DNA from: Agrypnia vestita
Lineage: Eukaryota; Arthropoda; Insecta; Trichoptera; Phryganeidae
NCBI GenBank assembly: GCA_016648135.1
Contig: JADDOH010001989.1
Location: 1-64,000 of the forward strand
DNA length: 64,000 bases
Direction: 5' to 3'
Positions within the stretch are counted from its first letter, which is position 1; every line of letters starts with the position of its first letter. Made by a program: the position numbers and the translations under genes. Shown piece after piece: positions 1 through 10,799 of this stretch. The notes below the pieces were generated by a model. That model searched no databases and was not told the DNA's origin. It saw only the letters and a list, made by a program, of their open reading frames with translations.

Positions 1-137
1 CCCCTGTACCGTAAACTTTAAATATTATTTTATCCACAGGTGTTTGTTTGCATGTTGGATCCGTACTGTCCATAATAGGGGCGAATTAATTCGCCAAATA
101 ACCTTTCTCTGCATGTGTGTGGACTGCCAGGGATCGC

Positions 138-735
138 GCGGCCCGTGTGCTCGACGCCGAATTTAATTATTCATTTCTATTTATTTATTTAATTGATGAT
201 TAATTAATTAATTAGGTATTTATTTGTCTATTCATATGCCGCGTCCCAGTTATATATAGTCAGGCGGCGTTTCGATAGCATCATCATCGGCCCGTGTGCT
301 CGACGCCGAACTTAATTATTCATCTCTATTTATTTATTTAATTGATGATTCATTAAATAATTAGGTATCTATTTGTCTATTCATATGCCTCGTCCCAGTT
401 ATATATAGTCAGGCGGCGTTTCGATAGCATCATCATCGGCCCGTGTGCTCGACGCCGAACTTAACTATTAATTTCTATTTATTTATTTAATTGATGATCC
501 ATTAATTAATTGGGTATTTATTTGTCTACTCATATGCCGCGTCCCAGTTATATATAGTCAGGCGGCGTTTCGATAGCATCATCATCGGCCCGTGTGCTCG
601 ACGCCGAACTTAATTATTCATCTCTATTTATTTATTTAATTGATGATTCATTAAATAATTAGGTATTTATTTGTCTATTCATATGCCGCGTCCCAGTTAT
701 ATATAGTCAGGCGGCGTTTCGATAGCATCGTCATC
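138..735. repeat. 149-bp tandem repeat, four copies
   Basis: The landmark gcccgtgtgctcgacgccga recurs at 141, 290, 439 and 588, an exact spacing of 149 bp. Each unit has an AT-rich half (tatttatttaattgatgatt, gtatttatttgtc) and a half carrying cgtcccagttatatatagtc followed by aggcggcgtttcgatagcat and catc triplets. Copies are nearly identical, so the amplification is recent. Copies 2 and 4 share private changes (attcattaaataatt), suggesting duplication as a pair. Confidence 0.95.
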
Positions 736-2165
736 ATCACCATCACCAGCAGTGTCCCAGTTATATATTGTCAGGAGACGTTTCAATAGTATCATCATCA
801 TCATCTTCATTAGCGGTGTTCCAGTCATATATAGTCAGGAGGCGTTCCGATAGTATCATCACCATCATTAGCAGTGTCCCAGTTGTATATCGTCAGGAGA
901 CGTTTCAATAGTATCATCATCATCATCTTCATTAGCGGTGTTCCAGTCACATATCGTCAGGAGGTGTTTCAATAGTATCATCATCATCATCTTCATTAGC
1001 GGTGTTCCAGTCATATATAGTCAGGAGGCGTTCCGATAGTATCATCACCATCATTAGCAGGGTCCCAGTTGTATATCGTCAGGAGACGTTTCAATAGTAT
1101 CATCATCATCATCTTCATTAGCGGTGTTCCAGTCACATATAGTCAGGAGGCGTTCCGATAGTATCATCACCATCATTAGCAGTGTCCCAGTTGTATATCG
1201 TCAGGAGACGTTTCAATAGTATCATCATCATCATCTTCATTAGCGGTGTTCCAGTCACATATAGTCAGGAGGCGTTCTGATAGTATCATCATCATCACTA
1301 GCGGTGTTCCAGATATATATCGTCGGGAGGCGTTGCGATAGTATCATCATCATCATCGTCATCACTAGCGGTGGTTCAGCTTTATATCGTCAGGAGGCGT
1401 GTCGATAGTATCATCAACATCATCATCATTAGCAGTGTCCCAGTTATATATTGTCAGGAGACGTTTCAATAGCGTCATCATCATCACCATCATTAGCAGC
1501 GTCCCAGTTGTATGTAGTCAGGAGGCGTTTCGATAGTATCATCATCAACATCATCGTTAGCAGTGTCCCAGTTACATATAGTCAGGAGGTGTTTCAATAG
1601 TATCATCATCATCATCACCACTAGCAGTGTCCCAGTTATATATAGTCAGCGGGCGTTTCGATAGCATCATCATCATCATCATCATCATTAGCGGTGTTTC
1701 AGCTATATATCGTCAGGAGTCGTTACGATAGTATCATCACCATCATTAGCGGTGTTTCAGTTACATATAGTCAGGAGGTGTTTCAATAGTATCATCATCA
1801 TCATCACCACTAGCAGTGTCCCAGTTATATATAGTCAGCGGGCGTTTCGATAGCATCATCATCATCATCATCATCATTAGCGGTGTTTCAGCTATATATC
1901 GTCAGGAGTCGTTTCGATAGTATCATCACCATCATTAGCGGGGTTTCGGCTATATATAGTCAGGAGACGTTACGATAGTATCATCATCATCATCATCATC
2001 ACTAGCGGTGGTTCAGCTATATATCGTCAGGAGGCGTTTCGATAGCATCATCAACGTCATCATTAGCGGTGTCCCAGTTGTATATCGTCAGGAAACGTTA
2101 CGATAGTATCATCATCATCATCATCATCATTAGCGGCGGTTCAGCTAAATGTCATCAGGTGACGT
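736..2165. repeat. minisatellite of about 59-bp units with ATC triplet tails
   Basis: About 24 units share the core GTSCCAGTTATATATAGTCAG, then GAGGCGTTTCGATAGTATCATC and a variable (ATC)n/(ACC) run ending tagcggtgt. The same core forms half of the adjoining 149-bp unit. Longer repeats are superimposed: a dimer of about 122 bp at 1062 and 1184, and a three-unit block repeated 189 bp apart (1571 and 1760). Units degrade towards 2165-2280. Confidence 0.93.
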
Positions 2166-3480
2166 TTCGATAGTGACATCATCACCTTCATCAGTGATGG
2201 CAGGGTTCCAGTTACACATCAGTCGGAGATAATTAGGCAGATCCCATCATCATCGATGGCAGGATTCTAGCTGTACACCATTTGGAGAAAATACACCGAC
2301 ATCCCTGGCCAGGGGCTAGGCATATCCCTACTGTCCAGATCCACCTTTCCATCTACTAATACGAGGGGTCATGGCATCGTGAAACCACATGGCAACCAAC
2401 CATTACAAGTATTTATTTATGTATTGTATATGTAAGTATATGTATGTATATTATATTTTATTAGTATGTATCTATTCGTACGTAGTGTATGAGGGGGCTC
2501 TTCACGGGTGGCACAACACCCGTGCGGATGTCTTCCCTCGTCTGGAATGGATTGAACGTATTGATGCATATCAGATTATAATAAGTACTACCTGGGAGGG
2601 TGGTTGCAGTCACTGTAGTGTAGCGAATGGCCAATGGGCTGCAGTTGCTCACAGGCGAGGGTTGGGGAGCCTAGGAAACTCCCCTTCCCCACTCGCATAT
2701 TTTTGACTTGACAGGTGGCCCGGGACCATCTTTACAGTAGCTTCAGTATATATACCGTAGTTTAACTTAGTTTAACCTGGAGGAGTTGGAATTCGGGGGC
2801 AAACTGGCTCTGAGCCCGGACGCCAGACACTGACGCGAGGGATGGTGCGGTACTTTGCACAGAAGAGGCCCAACATGAAAAGGCGCATCCAGGCTCAGGT
2901 CAACGTATCCGGAACTCGTGTCGGGAGAAGGAAGATGGGATCAGTCACCGATGAGCCTGTGGGTACGGAGGGGCCGAATTTAAAGCAACCACATTTTCCG
3001 CGTACACATACATTTACACATACCTTCTACAAACCCCTTATCCATTAGAACCCAACGTACCACTAGAATGAGACATAGGGCCAGATACAGGTAACGGAAC
3101 TTAGGCCGGCTAGTAAATAAACGTAACAATGTAATTGATATAAAGATAATGCAGAGTAAATATAAAAAATCGTAAGGAATAATCACAGCGAGATAACGGC
3201 GAGAGATAAAATTATTAATCAGCGAGGGCGTCGAAGACGGAATCATCCATAGGAACGGCTACGAAGGACTCGAGGGCTTTCAGGGGATCTATGTACTCTA
3301 TATGTGCATGCGCATGTGATAACGGCACGTCACTAACCTTTCCAGTGGATGGCGGTCGATCCCATACAGGTAGGACAATGGGGGATCGAGCGGAGAGGGC
3401 GTGGGAGCAGAGGATCGCGCACTCTGGAAGCGCAGCTACACCAGATGCAGTGGTTTCAGTCCGTAGGAATGATAGGTAAA
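2166..3480. other. GC-richer unclassified block after the minisatellite
   Basis: This block is less AT-rich than its surroundings and contains several short open frames, e.g. + strand 2842-3048 beginning MVRYFAQKRPNMKRRIQAQV. None matches a family I recognise. It may be part of a repeat element whose end carries the tandem array (inference). I see no splice or domain evidence for a host gene. Confidence 0.4.
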
Positions 3481-3885
3481 TAATATAGGGCCACGGAACA
3501 TAGTATGTTTAGCAATTGCACCGTAGGGCTTAATTGACGTGCTAGGTAGTTTTGTTTGCGTTTTCCATGAACATTCACGAACTTCATACCCCAGTATTTA
3601 ATTTAAGAAAAGCTTGCGTTAGGGTTACCACTAAACCAATTCATCCCCTATAGTTCGAAACAAAAAATTACACAACGTGAACTGGGGAGGTCTTGAATAA
3701 AGCGAGGGTGTTTGGAAATACTACGTTAAAAGCCGTAGAGCCTTCACCCGACGTAGATAGATAGCTTGTTTGCCTCTAACAAGGCGTAAACTCAGTTAGG
3801 AGTAGGATCGAGCTGAAAGGCGAAGAAGAGGAGCCATCACAAGGTTTACGTGTTAAATGAATGTACATAAAATATTATACATTAT
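3481..3885. other. no feature seen
   Basis: Mixed-composition intronic sequence. I see no coding, RNA or repeat signal. Confidence 0.5.
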
Positions 3886-3888
3886 TAT

Positions 3889-4035
3889 TATTTTTTTTCA
3901 CTTTAACAGGCGAAAAGGTCCAATTACAGAAGTGGTAGTTACACAGGTTTGAGTAAATTACTCAAATTAATTGTGACCTCACAGAACGAACCCGGAATCC
4001 TTAGTGTGGGAAACACGCGTTCATGCCCTTTGATC
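3889..4035 (-). mobile_element. SINE family 2 relic (tRNA-derived)
   Basis: On the minus strand the order is a tRNA-like head, a body ending in a conserved tail next to cctgttaaagtg, and a T-rich + strand edge (ttttttcactttaacaggcg). It matches the copies near 10.0, 15.8, 39.7 and 60.2 kb but is heavily mutated in the head. Confidence 0.7.
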
Positions 4036-4040
4036 TACGA

Positions 4041-4864
4041 AGGCAGCTATTATATCCTAAATATATGTTTTAGATATAGACGTACTACTGGATTAATCAC
4101 AAGTATACACTGATTGAATATTTATAGATTTAGATAAAGCGGAATATTTATTTTTTGAAAATCATATTCGGACGTTCGAATGTACTCCAGACAGATTTCG
4201 TTCAGCGATTTTTTTTTCAAATAGGTATGGCTGATGTAAAGGTTTAATGTATTATAATATAAATGCGAGGTATCTTCAATAAATGGGTGTATTCATTTTT
4301 GAAATTAGCAAATTTAACAATTGAAATATTTATCTTTATTTAATTGTGACGTTTTTAAAAATATATCATTATTTAGATGAGTAGGTAAACACGTCTGTTA
4401 AAAATATGAATTCATTAAAGAAATGTAATTTAAATAAGAATATGTAAGCGACAAATAAGTTGTAGAAAAGGCAGAGCATAAATTGTCTCAATTTAGGGCG
4501 AAGGGTATGTAAATGAATAGTAGTAATGGAATCAGTAAATAAAGGCCTACTTTATTGTTTTTGCGAAATGGACGAAACTGTATAATGAAGGAGGGTGTCA
4601 CGATCCTTAATAAAGCATAAAGGAGCTAAGCCGAAACACTTTAGGTGCGAGGACATTTATTGGCACATTACTCACGACGTGATTCTGAACGATGTCCTTC
4701 CCGCGAGGAGGCGTCGGCGTCGGCCACCGGAACTCGGGCGTCGGACATGTTTTTCAAACGAAGTTAAAGAAATAATAAAATATATTTATACTATTGTATT
4801 CTGCTATTACTTTGTGGTTATTCATCATGAATATAATTAAACGAAATAACTTTGTTTATCACCA
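4041..4864. other. AT-rich stretch, no gene seen
   Basis: Only a short GC patch at about 4640-4750 with an arginine-rich chance frame stands out. There is no recognisable element. Confidence 0.5.
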
Positions 4865-4940
4865 CTTAATTTTTGGTAAAACCAACCGGTTTCGGAAACA
4901 ACGTTCCTTAAACTTTACGAAATTATGAATAATCATACCT
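4865..4940 (-). repeat. GTTTCGG-type terminal module
   Basis: The sequence ttggtaaaaccaaccggttt followed by cggaaac closely matches 8655-8690 (accaatcgttttcggaac). It belongs to the scattered GAAAC/GTTTC module group described in the findings. Confidence 0.5.
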
Positions 4941-4970
4941 CAGTGTCAAGTATCCAAATGGGTAAGTAAT

Positions 4971-4984
4971 GGGGGGGGGGGGGG
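4971..4984. repeat. G14 homopolymer
   Basis: Fourteen consecutive G followed by tgtgtg, in an otherwise AT-rich stretch. Confidence 0.95.
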
Positions 4985-5539
4985 TGTGTGAAAGAAACAG
5001 GTGTAGGGTTGTGAATTTGAATGTGTTGTGAGTGTGATCTTGAAATTGTGAAAGGGAACACATTCAAGACAGGACTGTAAGTTAGATACAATTTTAATTT
5101 TTATAATTTTTAATTTTCATAGTTTTTAATTTATATTTATAATTTTTAAATAAAAACGCATTTTATTGTGAAGTTACAATTTTAGAACGTATCTCAATGA
5201 TATGTTAAACAAATTAAACTGATTAAAATAAATTAGACATTTTTTATTATTATTTTTTGATTCACTAGTTACAGAATGTTTTGACTTATGATACATATTG
5301 GTTTACTAAAGATACATTTCGTTTTTACCTTTTTTTGTAACTTTGCAAAAAATAGACCAGCACTTGTGCTTGGAGAGGGACTTGACTTTTATTTGTATGT
5401 TTCCTACACATACATATATAAATATAAACATATACATACATACATATCCACATATATCTCCTGTAATGTTTTTTTTAATAAATATTATTGTGTTTTTTTA
5501 AAATACTTTTTGAAATGAAAAAAAGATGTCTACGAAGCT
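4985..5539. other. AT-rich stretch, nothing recognised
   Basis: Includes low-complexity tatttataatttttaa and acatacata runs. The open frames here are low complexity. Confidence 0.5.
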
Positions 5540-5700
5540 ATTGTATATACGGGAAAGCAAATATGAAAGTCTTTGTTGGGCGTCCACAGGACTTACGACC
5601 TGTTTTGGCTGGCTTAAGTGATCACTTTACACAATACAACGTTCACCGATTCCATCCAAGAACAACCACACACATCTATCATATTTTTTAAAAGTTTTAT
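5540..5700 (+). mobile_element. MITE fragment (family C)
   Basis: Shares gggaaagc, gtccacaggacttacgacc, ggcttaagtgatcactttac and ccacacatc blocks, in order, with 26990-27085, 32900-33000 (inverted) and the TIR element at 45785-46300. The core contains the perfect palindrome aagtgatcactt. Confidence 0.65.
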
Positions 5701-6140
5701 TCCTATGTACTCAGTAGCTACGCTATTTGAGCACTTTATGTTTCTTTTCGTATAAAAGCCCATTTCAGGGCGTGTATTATTAATATAGAATAAATAAATA
5801 TGTGTAACAACTTCTAGTAAGTGTTTGATAACACAAGCTGAGTTTATTTTTCAAATAATAAAAACAATCAACTTAAAACACAACGGGCCAGATGCCGTGC
5901 GAAACACTAGCATCTAAATTCAAGCAAGAAATGAGATGTTTTGAAAAAAGCGCCTCGGCGCCCATAAAGGGATGGCAAAGGTGCTAAGTGATGGAAGAAG
6001 TCGCGCGAAGGGTAGTTTATGCAGGGGTACTTATGGCGGTTTGACGAACGGCGCAAGGTGTATTCAAGAATTGTTTCCACGAATAAAATATTTGGTTTTG
6101 AAAGATTGAAGATTTTAATGATCAGCAATGTGATTAATGA
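5701..6140. other. no feature seen
   Basis: AT-rich, with one GC patch at about 5940-6060. No recognisable gene or element. Confidence 0.45.
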
Positions 6141-6149
6141 ATAATGTAA

Positions 6150-6405
6150 TTAAAATAATATTTAAACATTATGACTTGCTTAAATTGAATGCATTTTTAA
6201 TATTCAATATAAGTTGATTTTATGATACGCCAACATTTTAGAGAATATAGGTAAGAAATATTTAGAAAAAATGCAAAACTTGATGTCGCTTGTCTCCTTA
6301 ACTGTTGACATTTCAACAAAAGTATAAGTAATAATTTCTATTCAAAATTAAATGAAGAAGACTTTCCAAAAGTTTATGCTATAAGCCGTGAGACACTATA
6401 TATAA
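6150..6405. mobile_element. degraded ACAGGGTG-type MITE fragment
   Basis: Contains tttttaatattcaatataag, aacttgatgtcgcttgtctc and attcaaaattaaatgaagaa, which line up with the right half of the TIR element at 63170-63649. The outer TIR has decayed to gccgtgagacacta. Confidence 0.6.
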
Positions 6406-7555
6406 CATTATCTAGTTTAATTTGCCCCATTATTATGGGCTGGTTGGATGGACATTTTGATTTCTTTATATATGTTCCGTTAAGTTAAATTAAGTAAACA
6501 ACTAATCAATATGCCTACGTAACACGTAGACCTAAGATTTAAGCTCTTGCGTACATTTTTGCAGAATTTTTATATTAAAAAATTGCTATTTCGATATATT
6601 TTATTTGTTTTAGTTACAGTGTCACACGCATGATTCTAAATTTTAAGCGATGTGTCATTATAGCTTGTAAACCGAGGTAAAATCTTATTGGATAGTACGT
6701 TTATTTAAATTATCCTATTTTTTAAAATAGAGATAAAGACCGCTTCCGTAGTTAGTAGTACATATTAGTATTAGTAAATGTAATAAAATAGTACTCTTTA
6801 ATATAGTAGTAGTCGCATTAAAGACGGAACTAAATGTCTAAAATAGAACAAGTTTAATTTGCTATTTGAAGTACTCCATACATAAAGAAACATCACAGTA
6901 TAGATATTGGTGATGAAATCATTGAAAATATTCTTACACGTTTCTTAAAAACATACCTGATCAAACCTTTTGCGAATTATAACGAAAAATACGTATAAGG
7001 TTAGGTTATGTTAGATAAGGTTAAATTAGGCTAAGAAAAAGTGCTGTATGTACCTTCTATAAGCACAGTTCTATAAGATACTGACCTCTTTAATCCCTAG
7101 TACAGTTCAAATACTGAATTTTTGCTAAATAGGTCAAAATTCGTGAAAGGTTACGTTCAATTAGCTGTAACCCGTCAAAAATTTTGGTAAATTTACATAC
7201 CGGCTTCTAAAGAATAAGTATTTACTTATTTATTATAGCTGACATCCATAAAACAGTAACAACAATTTTTATCAAAATATTGGAACATATTTTTTTATAT
7301 TTTCCCTGGCGGCAGTTAATAGTGCAAATGGTTCGCGTCTTTGATACGCCTACATGTACTGTACTTTTGACGGGTCGAGCACGTGCGGTGGTGGCAACAT
7401 CGACAGACGGACAGGCAACGAAACCATTATGTTTCATTCTGTTAATTCTCACATAAACTAAGTTAGACATAGCGATATAGATCACAAAATGGTAAATCGA
7501 CATTCGCAACATAAAAAAATATTGATTTTTCATATATATTTTTTTAATTTAGCCT
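6406..7555. other. AT-rich intron, nothing recognised
   Basis: Includes ggttaggttatgttagataaggttaaa near 7000, a low-complexity run. I see no coding or element signal. Confidence 0.45.
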
Positions 7556-7557
7556 TT

Positions 7558-7800
7558 TTTGGCATGACCCTGAATCCGTCACGGTCCCCCTAAAGATACA
7601 CATGGCGTTGCCATAAATCCAGGGCTGCTAATAAACATGTCGGGCGCAAGTGTCGCGCGGGTGGGGGAGGGAAGGGGTGACGACACGATCGCACTACTAT
7701 TATTTATCCCTCGCACACTCACGAGGGCCGAGATTTACGGCCCCCTCCATCGCGGCGATAACTATTTTATCTATCGCGCGGGAAATATGAAAAAAATATA
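7558..7800. promoter_or_regulatory. GC-rich island, candidate conserved noncoding element
   Basis: An abrupt GC-rich patch inside AT-rich intron, without open frame or element similarity. It carries homeodomain/Hox-like words (ccataaatc, taataaac) and a repeated cgcgcggg. Regulatory function is an inference from composition and intronic position only. Confidence 0.3.
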
Positions 7801-8089
7801 AAAAATAGTTTAGGACAACTTTATAGTTTAACAGATTTAAGTTACGGCGCGTTTCTTTTTGATGTATACTTTCTTGGCAATCTTCGGCCAGTACAAATGC
7901 TGTGTACTTCGTGTGATATTGTTACTTCTACATAGAATAATATTCCTAAAATCTTGGAATCAAATCCATCTGCGGAAAAAAATTTAATCAGTTGTATTTT
8001 AATATGAATTTAATCTATGTTGGAAGGTTTGAGGGAGTTGAGCAACACTGCGCATGTCATATTTTTGGCACTCAGACCATTTTATTTTA

Positions 8090-8465
8090 AAAATACTTTA
8101 TTGAAAATAAAATAAATACATATTACAGTGATTAATATATTACATTTTTTATAATTGTTTAACTGTCCCCAGAAAAGTTAAAACTTGTGTTTGGGGACAG
8201 GAGTACATGATGCAAAATGTTAAGGGTATGCATGATAAGTACGTATAAATCAGTAAATGGAACAGTGTAGAGAAATATAAACATCACAAAATAAGTATTA
8301 GTGAATCAATTTTAAATTCAAACAATTTTTTTCTACAATGTATTTCTTGAATTAAGTATATTATTCCTCAGTTCTGGCATTCATTGGTAAATTATTGAAA
8401 AATTTAACACCTAGATAAGTGTAATGGTGTTGTGTGACTGTTTTGTTGTATTTGGGAATGTTTAA
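8090..8465 (-). pseudogene. LINE ORF2 C-terminal relic and 3' tail
   Basis: The minus strand translates as PKYNKTVTQHHYTYLGVKFF then NNLPMNARTEE, two stops, and FKKYIVEKN. This matches the C-terminal pattern of jockey/CR1-like LINE reverse transcriptases (G-x-K-x-x-N-x-L-P followed by F-K). It ends in a T-rich + strand edge, as expected for a minus-strand poly(A)-like tail. Stops show it is dead. A perfect 9-bp hairpin (ctgtcccca/tggggacag) lies at 8163-8200 in the tail region. Confidence 0.6.
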
Positions 8466-8639
8466 ACACATATTTTAATTTATTAAATTATTAAATTAAA
8501 TAAATGGGTGGTCCATTGTCCATTGGTCTATTGTTATTATAAAGATGGTGTTATGAATAATGTAATAATAATAACTGCAATAATTATATCATATATAATA
8601 ATGATGTTAATTGAAATCAAATTAAACACAAATTCAATT

Positions 8640-8790
8640 TTGGTTTAAAATTACTCTATTTTTGGTAAAACCAATCGTTTTCGGAACCACCATTTCCTTT
8701 TCGATAAACTACGATACATACTCTACAAGAAGTTTACCCTAAAGAAGGAAAGGTGTTCCGAAATCAGGAGGTGATCAAAAATAAAGTGGT
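8640..8790. repeat. small imperfect inverted repeat with GTTTTCGGAAC
   Basis: The arms tttcggaaccaccatttcct (left) and gaaggaaaggtgttccgaaa (right) are complementary across about 50 bp. The left flank ttggtaaaaccaatcg repeats the module at 4870. Confidence 0.65.
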
Positions 8791-9297
8791 TTTAAAGCTG
8801 CTTATAATTTAAAAAAAAAGCGTATAATGGTAATTTTAAATACATTAATTAGGCTAGATGCAGAATTCGGCGTTTTTTTTCGAAAAATAGCGTTTTTATT
8901 ATTAATTTAGAATGTATACATAATACAATTTTTTTAGGACGATAACTTATATATAAGATAAACTCTTTATTCGTATATAAAAGTAATAAACTGAACATTA
9001 TTGAAGAAATTGAGAAAGTACAAGCATTAATTGGCAGGCCGCGACAAAAAAATTAATTTTCAATGTCTTGAAAAAATCAATAGTTACTTAATATTTACAT
9101 GTACGCAGAATAGGTTTAATTATTTTTTACAAAATCAATAAATAATACAAAGTGACATCTGTCGGTTAATATTATTTCAAAAGTGACGTTTGAGTTTTGA
9201 GGTCAGAACTGATTACAAGATTTAATGTGGTAATGACTAAAAAGTAAAAAATAATTTTACGCTCTCGTAAAAATTAATAAAAATAAGTAAATATGTG
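8791..9297. other. AT-rich, nothing recognised
   Basis: No open frame, element or structure that I can name. Confidence 0.45.
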
Positions 9298-9485
9298 CGT
9301 AGCTTGTTGGTCTTGTGGTTAGGACACTCGCCTCGTAATCCAAAGGTTACGGGTTCGAACCTCACTCCAGAATAGCAAGTTAGTTCTATTTTCATAACAC
9401 AAGTATTTAGCTTAGTTTGAAAATAGTAAGAATATTGATGTGACACGTATTCCGTGATCGCATCTCTATTTAAAAAAAAATTCAA
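9298..9485 (+). mobile_element. SINE family 1 (tRNA-derived)
   Basis: tRNA-like head with A-box-like tcttgtggttagg and B-box-like gggttcgaacctc, then a body with the conserved hairpin ctattttca...tgaaaatag, then gtgacacgtattccg and an A-rich tail. The same layout recurs at 10300, 19060, 20043 and 57300. Confidence 0.88.
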
Positions 9486-9559
9486 TAAAATAAAAAAGTG
9501 TATACTTAAATGACACCGAGCTACCACGGTATCTATAACTTGGAGTTATATAAATAATC

Positions 9560-9910
9560 TTACTTTAATATACGATTATTTCATCGCGCATATCAAAAGA
9601 AAGAATTGACGTAAACTTTTTTCTATTTTTTTTCTGAAAAGCTTCTGCGTTCTTAACTTCGACAACTTTATAGGCCGTCATTTTCGCGTTCGCCGGTTTG
9701 CGGTTTTCCGAGTCAGAATTAATTTTCTGTCCATTAGAAAATCCATTGACTCTCATTGGGTCCATCTCCCGTCTGCTCGCCCCTCTCTGCTCAGCGGGAC
9801 TCGACATCCCCCACACCCCCCATTAGCGGCGCGGCGCGGGGTAGTTTATGTGCTCAGCTCAACTGAGAGTGCAAGTCTCGCACCCATCCCTCTGGCAAAA
9901 ATATACGCGA
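9560..9910. promoter_or_regulatory. GC-rich patch between SINEs, candidate conserved noncoding DNA
   Basis: Contains a GC run (ggcgcggcgcggggtagttt) and the inverted pair ctcagct/caactgag. A minus-strand open frame is present but has no recognisable domain. A regulatory role is only a possibility. Confidence 0.25.
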
Positions 9911-9974
9911 GACAACATCTAAAATTACCTATTAATTCTTTTTATTTTTTTAATGCAACTGTGAATTAGATATG

Positions 9975-10135
9975 TTTTTTATTTACGCTTCGACAGCCCA
10001 AGAGCCCAATTACTGAAGTGCAACACATCACAAAATACAAATCACACAGATTAATCGTGACCTCGCCGGGAATCGAAACCGGAACCCTCGGTGTGAGAAG
10101 CCAGTGTCATACCCACTGGGCTACGAGAGCCGCCC
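9975..10135 (-). mobile_element. SINE family 2 (tRNA-derived)
   Basis: The minus strand starts gctctcgtagcccagtgggt, a tRNA-like 5' half with A box, followed by the B box ggtttcgattccc. The body then runs to cttgggctgtcgaagcgtaa. It is the best-preserved head of this family in the window. A true tRNA is unlikely because the acceptor end does not pair and copies are dispersed. Confidence 0.85.
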
Positions 10136-10299
10136 TAGCTGTAGCCCTATATATTTCGGCCGCGAGTTATGACTGTGAGAACAGCGCCATCCAGTAAGGC
10201 GTAGCGTTAATAATGGCCTTTGTTACATTTTTTTACTTTTTATACCTCTTCATTATTTGATCCATCTGGTAGCGTTAGTGACGGACATTGTTACATAGA

Positions 10300-10495
10300 G
10301 TAGCTTGTTGGTCTTGTGGTTAGGACTCTCGCCTCGTGATCCAAAGGTCGTGGGTTCGAATCTCACTCCAGACAAGCAAGTTAGTCCTATTTTCATAGCA
10401 CAAGCGTTTAGCTTAATTTGAAAATAGTAAAAATATTGAAGTGACACGAATTCCGTGTTCGCATCTCTATTTTTTTTTAAAAGAAAGAAAAAGAA
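10300..10495 (+). mobile_element. SINE family 1
   Basis: Starts gagtagcttgttggtcttgt and keeps the B box gggttcgaatctc, the ctattttca/tgaaaatag hairpin and gtgacacgaattccgtgttc. A T/A-rich tail follows. Confidence 0.9.
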
Positions 10496-10659
10496 AAAAG
10501 GTAACTGCAGTTTTTTTTGACATTTTGTACCTCATTATTCATTTATACCTTATCATTATTTGCTTTCGTAGAGAGTTTTAATTCTTGCTTTTTACATCTT
10601 ATTAATTTATAAACATTACAAGCGCCACCTTGCGGAGAGTTTTTCCTGATTCAAGAATT

Positions 10660-10796
10660 CCAGATTTGTAATTAAGATTGTGCTTATAAAACCTGTAAAT
10701 TCAGCGGTTATTTATGATAAAGATTGAGGCTATAAAAGCAGTCAGTTCAGCGGCTATTTATAATTAAGATTGAGGTCGTAAAACCAATCAGTTCTT
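10660..10796. repeat. 46-bp tandem repeat, about 2.7 copies
   Basis: gcggttatttatgataaaga at 704 of this kilobase and gcggctatttataattaaga 46 bp later. Each is followed by ttgagg, a cgtaaaa/tataaaa block and cagt, with a partial unit upstream. Confidence 0.8.
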
Positions 10797-10799
10797 AAT

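Noticed and set aside
138..2165. CRISPR array
   Set aside because: Units are contiguous, without unique spacers, and the genome is that of an insect; it is a minisatellite.
2389..2706. 105-codon + strand frame
   Set aside because: Begins in low-complexity tyrosine-rich sequence and has no recognised domain; kept only as part of the unclassified block.
10010..10135. A functional tRNA gene
   Set aside because: The head has A- and B-box-like strings, but the acceptor stem does not close and the sequence continues into a dispersed body; it is a SINE.
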